Source: Phytomonospora endophytica
GTDB lineage: Bacteria > Actinomycetota > Actinomycetes > Mycobacteriales > Micromonosporaceae
Assembly: GCF_014202425.1 (NCBI RefSeq)
Contig: NZ_JACHGT010000007.1
Span: forward strand, 372,001 to 436,000
DNA: 64,000 nucleotides
Direction of reading: 5' to 3'
Positions 16,805 through 24,809 of this stretch are shown piece by piece. Numbering within the stretch: position 1 is the stretch's first letter; each line of letters begins with the position of its first letter. The notes under the pieces were generated by a model. It searched no databases. It was given only the letters and a program-made list of their open reading frames with translations, and had not been told where the DNA came from. Both the position numbers and the translations under genes were made by a program.

Positions 16805-17035
16805 ATGGAGATCACCTTGGTGGAGACCTTCCGGGTCTCGCAGCGCCTGATGTTCTGCGAGATCTCGACCGATGAGGGCCGGCCGGGGCGAACCGCTCCC
16901 GGAGAGCCGCGCGGTCGAGGCGGCCGTGCACGACCTGGCGACCCTGTCGACCGGGGCCGATCCGGGCCCGGTGTCGGCGTGGAGATCGACGGGGCGGCGG
17001 CGGCCGATCCGTTGTACGACGTGTCGCCGGTGTGA
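16805..17035 (+). pseudogene. Remnant of an enolase-superfamily sugar-acid dehydratase (galactonate dehydratase-like)
   Basis: The first codons read MEITLVETFRVSQRLMFCEI then STDEG, which matches the start of D-galactonate dehydratase-type proteins (KITxxETFxVxPRWxFxKIxTDEG). Continuation of that homology (GEPLPESRAVEAAVHDLATL) is in another frame, so one frameshift separates them. Shortly after, the first frame resumes with GVGVEIDGAAAADPLYDVSP, which looks like the extreme C-terminus of such an enzyme. The barrel domain of about 300 residues is missing. So a frameshift plus a large internal deletion has removed the gene. Its place beside KDG-pathway genes makes the assignment sensible. Confidence 0.5.
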
Positions 17036-17079
17036 TCCCATCCCGACGGTGGCCACACCGAATGGTGACGCCGTCCGGC

Positions 17080-18093
17080 TCAGGCCGAGTCGCGTTGGAC
17101 GAGCACGGCGGGGATGACGATCCGGCGGGGCTCGCCCGGCTCGGTCTCGCGGATGCGCTCCAGGATCAGCTCCCCGGCGGCCCGCCCGTGTTCGCGGGAA
17201 GGAAGGGCCATCGTGGTGAGCTTCGGGGTGACCAGCGCGGCGGCCTCGTGGTCACCGAAGCCCATGACGGCCACGTCGGCGGGGACGCTCAGGCCTCGTC
17301 CGGCGGCGGCGCCGACGGCGCCGATCGCGACGACGTCGTCGCCGCAGATGACCGCCTCGGGCCGATCGGGCAGGTCCATGAGGGCGGCCATGGCGTAGGC
17401 CCCGCCGTCGCGGGTGACGGGCGCGGAGACGACGAGCGCCGGGTCGGCGGGGAGCCCGGCCTCGGTGAGGGCGTCGCGGTAGCCCTCGACACGGCGGGCG
17501 GGAGCGCCGAAGTCGGTGGGGGCGGTGATGACGGCGATACGCCGGTGGCCGCGCTCCAGGAGGTGTTTCGTGGCGAGCGCGCCGGAGTCGTGGTCGGCGC
17601 CGGTGACGACGTCGAAGCCGGGGCCGGGCGTGTCGGCGCCGAGGAGGACCAGCGGGAGCCGCGCGTCGATGACGGGTTCGAGTTCCTCGGGGGTGTTGCC
17701 GGAGCCGGACAGGACCACGCCGTCGACGCGGGTGAGGAGCCGGTGGAGGATGTCGCGCTCGACGTCACGTTCGGCATCGGTGCTGGCGACGAGGCAGTGA
17801 TAGGAGGCCGGGCGGACCGCGTCCTGGAGGCCACGGGCGACCGAGGCGCCGAAGGGATCGGTGATGTCGGGGACGATCAGCGCGATGGTGAAGGTGCGCT
17901 GCGCGCGCATGCTGCGGGCCAGTTCGTTGGGCCGGTAGTCCAGCTCCTCGATGACCTTCAAGACCCGGTTGCGGGTGGCCTGGGAGACCGGCCGACGCGA
18001 ACTGAGCACATGCGACACGGTGGTGACGCTGACTCCCGCTTTCGCGGCCACGTCGGTGATCCCGACCCGTCGACGCACCGCCACTACCGTCAC
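17080..18093 (-). CDS. LacI-family transcriptional regulator
   Basis: About 337 residues. The N-terminal LacI helix-turn-helix and hinge are textbook: GITDVAAKAGVSVTTVSHVL, then YRPNELARSMRAQRT. The periplasmic-binding-like core follows (IALIVPDITDPFGASVARGL, ..., DVAVMGFGDHEAAALVTPKL). It most likely represses the adjacent sugar-acid genes and responds to a pathway intermediate. The GTG start is chosen at the beginning of the helix-turn-helix; the open frame extends far upstream but only as noise through the next gene. A palindromic operator and a -10 lie about 70-90 bases upstream, suggesting autoregulation. Confidence 0.9.
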   Translation of the reverse strand: MTVVAVRRRVGITDVAAKAGVSVTTVSHVLSSRRPVSQATRNRVLKVIEELDYRPNELARSMRAQRTFTIALIVPDITDPFGASVARGLQDAVRPASYHCLVASTDAERDVERDILHRLLTRVDGVVLSGSGNTPEELEPVIDARLPLVLLGADTPGPGFDVVTGADHDSGALATKHLLERGHRRIAVITAPTDFGAPARRVEGYRDALTEAGLPADPALVVSAPVTRDGGAYAMAALMDLPDRPEAVICGDDVVAIGAVGAAAGRGLSVPADVAVMGFGDHEAAALVTPKLTTMALPSREHGRAAGELILERIRETEPGEPRRIVIPAVLVQRDSA

Positions 18094-18160
18094 CGCCTCG
18101 CCTTGCGGCGCCCGCACGCGCCGTCCCCCTTGTGCCCCGGGGACCGCTGTCCCCGGCTGA

Positions 18161-18185
18161 AGGCTACCGCAGCAATACGTTTTGC
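18161..18185 (-). promoter_or_regulatory. lacI promoter with overlapping palindromic operator
   Basis: The plus-strand palindrome GCAATACGTTTTGC (18172-18185) has symmetric GCAA-N2-CG-N2-TTGC halves, as in LacI-family operators. A -10-like TAGCCT lies at 18161-18166 on the minus strand, so the operator fills the -35/spacer of the lacI promoter. Inference: the regulator represses its own gene. Confidence 0.45.
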
Positions 18186-18201
18186 ACGCGGGCCGACGCG
18201 A

Positions 18202-18229
18202 GTGCCGGGCGCCCTGAGGTGCCCGGCAC
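18202..18229 (-). terminator. Hairpin terminator after the TPR gene
   Basis: Perfect nine-base arms GTGCCGGGC / GCCCGGCAC with a ten-base loop, 35 bases beyond the stop of the TPR-protein gene and before the lacI promoter. No U tract. Confidence 0.45.
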
Positions 18230-18263
18230 CGTGTACGTCGTCGCCGTCGTGTCGTGCGCAGGT

Positions 18264-18914
18264 CTAGAACTCCGCGCGCGAGGCCTCGATCCAGGCTTTG
18301 ACGCCGTCGGCACCAGCCGCGTTCGCCTCGGCGGTGGCCTCGTCCAGGAGGGCGCGGGCGTCGCCGGTCCGCGCGTCGTCGCGGGCGATGAAGGCCAGCG
18401 CGAGCAGGTTCGCCGCCACACCGGCGCCGAAACCGAGTTCGCGACGCAGTCGCGTCGACTCCTCCAGCTGCTCGCGGGCCTCGGCCAGGTTCCCGGCTTC
18501 CTGGGCGGCGAAGGCGATGTGGCGTTTCGCGTAGGACATGGTGAGGGTGTCGCCGGTCTTCGTCGCCAGCTCCAGGGCGTGCTCGAAGAACGGGAACGCG
18601 AGGGCGACGTCGCCGGTGACGACCTGGTGATAGGTGCCGATCCAGAACCGGGCCTCGCCTTCGCCGCGTTCGTCGCCGAGGGCGCGGTAAAGGGTGGCGG
18701 CGTGCTCGAAGTGGACGAGTTCGCGCGGGTCGCCGCCCGCTTCGCGGTCGCCGAGGAACTTCGCGTGCAGGACGCGGCCGCGTTCGAGGGACAGGTCGGC
18801 TTCGACGGCGTCGAGGAGCCCGTCGGCGGTGGTCAGCCCTTCGGCCTCGCCCTGGAACACGGCTCGCGTGTATAGGTCGTGCGCACGGGCGATGCGACCG
18901 GATTCGATGGGCAT
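18264..18914 (-). CDS. Tetratricopeptide-repeat (TPR) protein
   Basis: About 216 residues, almost wholly helical. Repeat-like units include FEHAATLYRALGDERGEGEA, FFEHALELATKTGDTLTMSY and LEESTRLRRELGFGAGVAAN. The spacing of about 40 residues and the Ala/Gly/Leu pattern fit TPR hairpins. Such soluble proteins act as protein-protein interaction scaffolds; no partner is obvious here, although a phosphatase gene lies just upstream on the same strand. ATG with GGAGG upstream. Confidence 0.75.
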   Translation of the reverse strand: MPIESGRIARAHDLYTRAVFQGEAEGLTTADGLLDAVEADLSLERGRVLHAKFLGDREAGGDPRELVHFEHAATLYRALGDERGEGEARFWIGTYHQVVTGDVALAFPFFEHALELATKTGDTLTMSYAKRHIAFAAQEAGNLAEAREQLEESTRLRRELGFGAGVAANLLALAFIARDDARTGDARALLDEATAEANAAGADGVKAWIEASRAEF

Positions 18915-18958
18915 GGCGAACCTCCGGGGTGGGGTCGGGTGGCGGCCCCGAACCTACC

Positions 18959-20110
18959 TCAGCGCTGCTCGCTCTCACCGCGCACCAGATGCACCGCCGT
19001 CCCGGGTTCGATCCGGTGCGCGCCCGCGCGGAAACGGCGCAGCGCCAGGAGGGCCACGTCGTCGTTGATCCGCGGGGCGAAGCGGCGCAGGTCCTCCCAG
19101 ACACCCCGGGTGAGCCTGGCCAGCGGCGGCGCCGCCCCCGTGGTCAGCTCGGCGAGTCTGCGGTCGAGCGGATAGAAGCGACCGTCGCCGTCGCGTGCCT
19201 CCAGAACGCCGTCGGTGCAGGCGAAGAGGACATCGCCGGGGTGCCAGTCGAGACGGACGGCCCGCGGCTTGGTCGGCACGAGAGCGCCGAGGCCGAGGGG
19301 CGGGGCGGCCTCGGTCTGGACGCGGCGGACGACGCCGCCGCTGAGGACGTAGGGCGGGATGTGCCCGCACACGACGAGTTCGACGCCCCCGTCGGGCAGG
19401 AACCCGAGGAGCAGGGCGGTGGCGAACTGCTCGGTGTCGCGGTCGGCGTTGTCGATGGTCAGCCGCCGTTCGAGCCGCTCGGCGACCTGCACGAGCGTCG
19501 GCACGTCGAGCACGGCCTCGTGAAAGGCGCCGAGCAGCGCGGCCATGTTGGACACCGCGTCGAGGCCGTGGCCTTTGACGTCGCCGATGATCGCGCGCAC
19601 GCCGTGCGGTGTCTCCCGCACGTCGAAGAGGTCGCCGCCGACGATGGCGTCCCGCTGGGCCGAGCGGTACAGGGCGGCGCACTCGACGTCGCCGACCCGC
19701 CCGCTCAGGCGGGGCAGCACCGCCAGCTGCACGGCCTCGGCGATCGAGCCGACCCGGTTGAGCCGCCGGTCGTAACGCGTCCGCGCGGTGGCGGCGAGCA
19801 CCCCGACGACCGCCACACCGAGCACAACGAGCAGTTCGTTGTGCCCGGTGAGGCCGATCCCGGCGACGTCGGGGTCGTGCTCGAACAGCCAGGCCGCGAT
19901 CGCCACGGCGGCCACGCCGTACACGGCCGTCATGACCGGACCGCACGCGACGGCGGCCAGCAGTGGCGCCGCCGCGACCAGGAACGTCAGGCCCACGCTC
20001 TCCGGGCTGAGGTACTCCAGCACGGCGGCGATGACCAGGACGGGCAGGGGGATCCATCGCAGCCACTCCGGCGGCGCCTGACGGCTGAGCGCGTCGTAGT
20101 CGTACGGCAC
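18959..20110 (-). CDS. Membrane-anchored PP2C-like (SpoIIE/RsbU-type) phosphatase
   Basis: About 383 residues. Three to four membrane segments occupy roughly residues 20-115 (LPVLVIAAVLEYL, FLVAAAPLLAAVA, AVYGVAAVAIAAWLF, LLVVLGVAVVGVLAA). The cytoplasmic SpoIIE domain follows, with metal-binding Asp in IVGGDLFDVRET, IIGDVKGHGLDAVSNMAALL, and the distal acidic motifs LFACTDGVLEARD and NDDVALLAL. Enzymes of this type dephosphorylate anti-sigma-factor antagonists. No antagonist or anti-sigma gene is adjacent. The GTG at 20110 has GGGGGA upstream; an ATG at 20140 would add ten residues. Confidence 0.88.
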   Translation of the reverse strand: MPYDYDALSRQAPPEWLRWIPLPVLVIAAVLEYLSPESVGLTFLVAAAPLLAAVACGPVMTAVYGVAAVAIAAWLFEHDPDVAGIGLTGHNELLVVLGVAVVGVLAATARTRYDRRLNRVGSIAEAVQLAVLPRLSGRVGDVECAALYRSAQRDAIVGGDLFDVRETPHGVRAIIGDVKGHGLDAVSNMAALLGAFHEAVLDVPTLVQVAERLERRLTIDNADRDTEQFATALLLGFLPDGGVELVVCGHIPPYVLSGGVVRRVQTEAAPPLGLGALVPTKPRAVRLDWHPGDVLFACTDGVLEARDGDGRFYPLDRRLAELTTGAAPPLARLTRGVWEDLRRFAPRINDDVALLALRRFRAGAHRIEPGTAVHLVRGESEQR

Positions 20111-20180
20111 AGATCCCCCTGACCGTTTCGCTACCCGCATTCAATCCCGAAAAGGGCGCAGGCCGGGGTGAAAGGGCAGA

Positions 20181-22682
20181 TCAGGGCGTGTTTCGCACCG
20201 CCAATGCCCGTCGCAGCTCGTCGGTGGCGTCGATGAGGGTGCGACGCAGCGCCGGCGGGAGCGGCTCGTCGCCGAGCAGCTTCCCGGCGGCCACGGCCGT
20301 CGCCTCGCTCACCACGCACGACGGGTAGGCCGAGCGCACGACCGCGGTGCCGACCTGCGGGCTGAGGAGCCCGAAGATCGCCGGGATCTCGGTGAAGTAG
20401 CGCTCGACGTAGGGCGCGCAGACCTCGGTCTGCTCGGGGTGCCAGAAGCCGTCGGCGATGGACAGGGCGATGCGCCCGGAGACCTGTTCGCCGCCGGTGA
20501 GCAGCCGCCACGCCTCGGCCTTGGCCTCGGGTGTGGGCAGGGCCGCGCGGATCCGGGCGGCCCATTCGGTGCCCTGCGCGCTCGGGTCGCGGCCGGCCTC
20601 GGCGGCGATCGCCGCTTCGTCGGCGTGCCCGAGGACGACGAGCCGGTACAGGACGGCCCAGCGCAGATCGGTGTCCAGGGCCAGGCCTTCGGGGGCGTTG
20701 CCCGCGAGCCAGCCGGAGAGTCGTTCGCCGTCCTCGGTGCAGGCGATGAGCAGGCGCGCGGCGGCGAGTTGCCGGGCACCGCCGGGTTCGGCGGCGTCCA
20801 TGGCCTTGTCGCAGGCGTCGACGAGCGAGGCCGCGGCCTCCGGGCGGGCCTCGGGGGCGAGGAAGCGCGAGGTGAGCGAACCGGTGATGTAGCGCGCGAG
20901 ATCCTCGAAGACGCTGGTGTCGGTCTCGGTGGGCAGCCCGGCGAGGATCAGCGCGAGGGCCTCGGGGGCGGACAGGTCCGCGTCACGGGAGGCGTCGGTG
21001 ACCGCCGACCAGATCAGCGCCCGCGCGAGGGCGTCGTCGAGGACCGGGAGGAGTTCGGGGAGCAGGGCCCGGCCGTGATCGTCGAAGCGGATCTTGGCGA
21101 AGGTGTGGTCCCCGTCGTTGAGGACGAGCAGGCCGGCGGCCTCGCCGTTCAGGGCGGGCACCGGGGTCTCGGCGGTGTCCTGGACGTCGACCGTGACGCG
21201 CGTGGCCGTGACGCCGTCACCGTCGAGGCGGTACACGGCCGCGCCGATCCGGTGCGGGCGCAGGGTCGGGTACTCCTCGGGCGCGGTCTGGACGATCGTG
21301 ACCTCGCGGTAGCGGCCGTTCTCGATGACCGTGCGGGGGCGCAGGGTGTTGACCTGGGCCCGGCGCAGCCAGGCCGTCGACCAGGCCGACAGGTCGCGGT
21401 CGGCGGCCTTCGACAGGGCGGCGAGGAGGTCGGCGAGTGTGGCGTTGCCGAAGGCGTGGGTCTGGAAGTAGTCGCGCAGGCCCGCGAGGAAGGGTTCGTC
21501 GCCGAGCCATTCGACGAGCTGCTTGAGGACGCTGGCGCCCTTGGCGTAGGAGATGCCGTCGAAGTTGGACAGCGCGCCGGCGGTGTCGTTGACGCCTTCG
21601 GGCGCGACGGGGTGTGTGGAGGGCCGCTGGTCGGCGGCGTAGCCCCAGCCTTTGCGGCCGACGGCGAAGCCGGTCCAGGCGCCGGTGAACTCGGTGGCCT
21701 CGACGGCCACGCGCCAGCCCATGTACTCCGCGAAGGACTCGTTGAGCCAGATGTCGTCCCACCAGCGCAGGGTCACCAGGTCGCCGAACCACATGTGGGC
21801 CATCTCGTGGGCGATGACGACGGCGCGGTCCTGGCGCTGGGTGGTGGTGACGGCGCCGCGGAAGAGGAACTCGTCGCGGAAGTTCACACAGCCGGGGTTC
21901 TCCACCGCGCCCCAGTTGAACTCGGGGACGAAGGCCTGGAAGTAGTTCCCGAAGGGATACCGGACGCCGAAGTGCTCGTGGTACCAGTCGAAGCAGGCCC
22001 GGGTGATCGCGAAGAGCTCCTCGGCCTGCTCGTCGAGGTGTGCGGCGAGCGCGCGGCGGGACAGCAGGCCGAGGGGCACGCCGTCGTGTTCGGCGAGGAT
22101 CACGTGGTAGCGGCCCGCGACGAGGGTCATGAGGTAGGTGGAGATGGGCTCGGTCGGCGTGAACGCCACCTTGCCGTCGGCACGGCGTGTGCCGTCGCCG
22201 TTGGCCCACACGGTCCAGTCGGCGGGCGCGTCGACGGTGAGGGTGATGGGTGCCTTGATGTCGGGCTGGTCGAAGCAGGCGAAGATGCGCGGGGCGTTGT
22301 CGAGCCCGGCCATGGCGTAGAGGTAGACCTCGCCGTCCTCGGGGTCGACGAAGCGGTGGAGGCCTTCGCCGTTGGTGGAGTACTCCATGGTGGCCTCGAC
22401 GACGAGTTCGTTCGACGCGGCGAGTCCGTCCAGGAGGATGCGGTTGTCCACGATGGAGGAGGGGTCGAGGGCGGCGCCGTTGAGGGTGACGGCGTGGACC
22501 TCTTTGGCGCGGACCTCGGCGAAGGTGCCCGCCGCCGGGTCGGCGCTGCCGAAGCGGATCACGGTCGTGGAGCCGTAGCCGGCTCCGGGGTCGTCTCCGG
22601 TGAGGTCGAGGTCGATCTCGTAGGAGTCGACGTTGATCAGCGCGGCTCTGGCGACGGCTTCGTCGTGAGTAAGGCTCGGCAT
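20181..22682 (-). CDS. pepN: Aminopeptidase N, M1 zinc metallopeptidase
   Basis: About 833 residues, the normal size of actinobacterial PepN. The exopeptidase signature reads GAVENPGCVNF (family consensus GAMEN, with Val here for Met). The zinc site is HEMAHMWFGD near residue 290, followed by the third ligand in NESFAEYMGW. The N-terminal beta domain and the long helical ERAP1-like C-terminal half are complete. It removes N-terminal residues from peptides in the cytoplasm. The ATG lacks a proper ribosome-binding site, but TACCCT sits six bases upstream, so the message is probably leaderless. Monocistronic. Confidence 0.96.
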   Translation of the reverse strand: MPSLTHDEAVARAALINVDSYEIDLDLTGDDPGAGYGSTTVIRFGSADPAAGTFAEVRAKEVHAVTLNGAALDPSSIVDNRILLDGLAASNELVVEATMEYSTNGEGLHRFVDPEDGEVYLYAMAGLDNAPRIFACFDQPDIKAPITLTVDAPADWTVWANGDGTRRADGKVAFTPTEPISTYLMTLVAGRYHVILAEHDGVPLGLLSRRALAAHLDEQAEELFAITRACFDWYHEHFGVRYPFGNYFQAFVPEFNWGAVENPGCVNFRDEFLFRGAVTTTQRQDRAVVIAHEMAHMWFGDLVTLRWWDDIWLNESFAEYMGWRVAVEATEFTGAWTGFAVGRKGWGYAADQRPSTHPVAPEGVNDTAGALSNFDGISYAKGASVLKQLVEWLGDEPFLAGLRDYFQTHAFGNATLADLLAALSKAADRDLSAWSTAWLRRAQVNTLRPRTVIENGRYREVTIVQTAPEEYPTLRPHRIGAAVYRLDGDGVTATRVTVDVQDTAETPVPALNGEAAGLLVLNDGDHTFAKIRFDDHGRALLPELLPVLDDALARALIWSAVTDASRDADLSAPEALALILAGLPTETDTSVFEDLARYITGSLTSRFLAPEARPEAAASLVDACDKAMDAAEPGGARQLAAARLLIACTEDGERLSGWLAGNAPEGLALDTDLRWAVLYRLVVLGHADEAAIAAEAGRDPSAQGTEWAARIRAALPTPEAKAEAWRLLTGGEQVSGRIALSIADGFWHPEQTEVCAPYVERYFTEIPAIFGLLSPQVGTAVVRSAYPSCVVSEATAVAAGKLLGDEPLPPALRRTLIDATDELRRALAVRNTP

Positions 22683-22688
22683 TCCCCT

Positions 22689-22694
22689 AGGGTA
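22689..22694 (-). promoter_or_regulatory. Predicted leaderless -10 element of pepN
   Basis: TACCCT, then six bases (AGGGGA), then ATG. The purine run is too close to the start to serve as a ribosome-binding site. Confidence 0.45.
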
Positions 22695-22724
22695 CGAATC
22701 CGGCCGGGAAGATCGACTGGTCCT

Positions 22725-23729
22725 TCATACGCTGACAACTGAATCTTCGGTGGAACGGTCGCGGAAGGTGCGGCGGTAGGCGCCCGGCGCGACGCCGACG
22801 GCGGCGCGCATGTGCTGGCGCAGCGAGGTTCCGGTACCGAAGCCGGTGCGGACGGCGACCTGGTCGACGGCGAGGTCGGTCGATTCCAGGAGGCGGCGGG
22901 CGGCGTCGAGGCGTTGCACGGCGAGCCATCGGGCGGGGCTCTGGCCGGTCTCCTCGCGGAAGCGGCGGGTGAAGGTGCGGCGGCTCATGCGGGCGTGGGC
23001 GGCGAGTTCTTCGAGGGTGACGGCCCGGTCGAGGCGTTTCAGCGCCCAGGCGCGGGTGGCGGTGGTGCCGGTTTCGGGGACGGCGGGCACGGGCCGTTCG
23101 ATGTACTGGGCCTGGCCGCCGTCGCGGTAGGGCGGGACGACGCAGCGGCGGGCTGCCTGGTTGGCGATCTCGCTGCCGTGGTCGCGGCGGATGAGGTGGA
23201 GGCAGGCGTCGATGCCGGAGGCGACTCCGGCGGAGGTGAGCAGGTCGCCGTCGTCGACGTAGAGGACGTCGGCGTCGACCTCGACGCGGGGGAAGAGACC
23301 CTGGAAGTGTGCGGCGCTCTGCCAGTGGGTGGCCGCACGGCGGCCGTCGAGGAGCCCGGCGGCGGCGAGGTAGTACGAGGCGACGCAGATCGACACGACG
23401 CGCACGCCGGGCCGGATCCGGGCGAGCGCGGCGGCGACCTCCGGCCGCAGTTCGCCGGTGGTGTAGACCGGGTCGCCGTCGTCGTGCGCGGGCGGGATGA
23501 CGATGGTGTCGGCGGTGTCGAGGGCGTCGGGGCCGCGGTCGGGGGTGATGGCGAAGTCGGCGGCGGTGCGCACGGGCCCGCCGTCGAGGGTGCAGGTGAC
23601 GGTCTCGTAGAGCGGTTTCGCTCCGTCGGGGGCCGCGGCCTGGAAGATTCGCGAGGGGATGCCCAGCTCGAAAGGTATGACGTGGGGCAGGGCGAGGACG
23701 GCGACCTGGTGCGGAACGGAACCGAGCAT
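22725..23729 (-). CDS. GlxA-type AraC-family regulator (DJ-1/PfpI domain plus helix-turn-helix)
   Basis: About 334 residues. The N-terminal two-thirds form a DJ-1/PfpI-like domain (VAVLALPHVIPFELGIPSRI; nucleophile elbow region VVSICVASYYLAAAG with a Cys). The C-terminal third is an AraC double helix-turn-helix (LEELAAHARMSRRTFTRRFR, VAVRTGFGTGTSLRQHMRAA). Such proteins usually activate adjacent metabolic genes in response to a small ligand. It is divergent from the quinone-reductase-like gene at 23836 with a 106-base gap, the probable target. AAGAAT lies six bases before the ATG, a weak leaderless promoter candidate. Confidence 0.9.
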   Translation of the reverse strand: MLGSVPHQVAVLALPHVIPFELGIPSRIFQAAAPDGAKPLYETVTCTLDGGPVRTAADFAITPDRGPDALDTADTIVIPPAHDDGDPVYTTGELRPEVAAALARIRPGVRVVSICVASYYLAAAGLLDGRRAATHWQSAAHFQGLFPRVEVDADVLYVDDGDLLTSAGVASGIDACLHLIRRDHGSEIANQAARRCVVPPYRDGGQAQYIERPVPAVPETGTTATRAWALKRLDRAVTLEELAAHARMSRRTFTRRFREETGQSPARWLAVQRLDAARRLLESTDLAVDQVAVRTGFGTGTSLRQHMRAAVGVAPGAYRRTFRDRSTEDSVVSV

Positions 23730-23835
23730 GGCCCGATTCTTTCACACAACGACCCACGGGCCATTTACCGGCGGTGCCGCGCGGCCGCAGGCTGGAAGCG
23801 CGCACCGGGTGGTGCGCGGTCGAGGAGGAGAAGAC

Positions 23836-24762
23836 ATGGCGAAGATGCGCGCGGTGATGCCCGGGCCCGGCGGCCTGGCCGTGGCCGAGGTCGAACGGCC
23901 GGAGGCCGGGCGGGTGGAGGTGCTCGTGCGGGTGCACGCGGCGAGCGTCAATCCGGCCGACGTGAAGCTGGTCGCCAACGGACGCTCGACCGGCGCGCCG
24001 CCCGAGATCCCCGGCTTCGACGTGTCCGGCGTGGTCGAGGCCGTCGGTGAGGGCGTGCGGCTGTTCCAGCCGGGCGACGAGGTCTTCGGCATGATCCGCT
24101 TCCCGCACCCCGGGCGCGCCTACGCCGAGTACGCGACCACCCCGACCCGCCACCTGGCGCTCAAACCCGCCTCGATCGACCACGTTCAGGCAGCCGCGCT
24201 GCCGCTGGCGTCGCTGACGGCCCGGCAGGCGCTCGTCGACACCGCCGGCGTCCGACCCGGGCAGCGCGTCCTGATCCACGCCGCCGCCGGCGGGGTAGGG
24301 CATCTCGCCGTTCAGCTGGCCAAACGGCTCGGCGCGTACGTGATCGGCACCGCGAGCGCACCGAAGCACGAGTTCCTGCGCTCCCTCGGCGCCGACGAGG
24401 TCGTCGACTACACCGCCGTCGACTTCACCGAAGCCGTCAAGGACCTCGACGTGGTCATCGATCCCATCGGCGGTGACTACGCCGAACGCTCCCTGAGCGT
24501 CCTCAAGGACGGCGGTGTGCTCGTCGACATCCTGCCGCCCGGCTCACCCAGCCTGGTGGAGCGCGCGGCGGCCCGCGGCATCGCCGCCGGTTTCATGCTC
24601 GTCGAACCCGACCACGCCGACATGCGCGCGATCGCCCGCCACGCCGACGAGGGCCTGCGCGCCGAGATCGACACCGTCGTACCGCTCGCCGAGGCACAAC
24701 GGGCCCACGACCGTGTCGCGACGGGCCGCGCTCGGGGCAAGGTCGTGATCACCGTCCCGTGA
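23836..24762 (+). CDS. NADP-dependent zinc-free medium-chain oxidoreductase (quinone reductase-like)
   Basis: About 308 residues, MDR superfamily. The N-terminal GroES-like part has VLVRVHAASVNPADVKLV and GFDVSGVVEAVGEGV. The coenzyme motif is HAAAGGVGHLAVQLAKRLGA, typical of quinone oxidoreductases, and no structural or catalytic zinc cysteines are present. IGTASAPKHEFLRSLGADEV is the NADPH-phosphate region. It probably detoxifies quinones or enones. ATG with GGAGGAG just upstream. Divergent from the AraC-type regulator, which likely controls it. Confidence 0.92.
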   Translation: MAKMRAVMPGPGGLAVAEVERPEAGRVEVLVRVHAASVNPADVKLVANGRSTGAPPEIPGFDVSGVVEAVGEGVRLFQPGDEVFGMIRFPHPGRAYAEYATTPTRHLALKPASIDHVQAAALPLASLTARQALVDTAGVRPGQRVLIHAAAGGVGHLAVQLAKRLGAYVIGTASAPKHEFLRSLGADEVVDYTAVDFTEAVKDLDVVIDPIGGDYAERSLSVLKDGGVLVDILPPGSPSLVERAAARGIAAGFMLVEPDHADMRAIARHADEGLRAEIDTVVPLAEAQRAHDRVATGRARGKVVITVP

Positions 24763-24778
24763 CACCGTCGCGTCCGGC

Positions 24779-24808
24779 GCGGCCCGGACCGTGCACGGTC
24801 CGGGCCGC
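24779..24808. terminator. Perfect 30-base palindrome, bidirectional terminator
   Basis: Fifteen-base arms beginning GCGGCCCGGACCGTG read identically on both strands. It lies between the stop of the quinone-reductase gene and the convergent sigJ stop, so it can end both transcripts. Confidence 0.7.
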
Positions 24809-24809
24809 G

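Noticed and set aside
18094-19104. N-terminal extension of the LacI frame
   Set aside because: Low-complexity Arg/Pro reading through another gene; the LacI domain begins at the chosen GTG.
20439-22742. 767-codon plus-strand frame
   Set aside because: Exact antisense of pepN; Gly/Val/Glu/Asp-rich noise with no domain.
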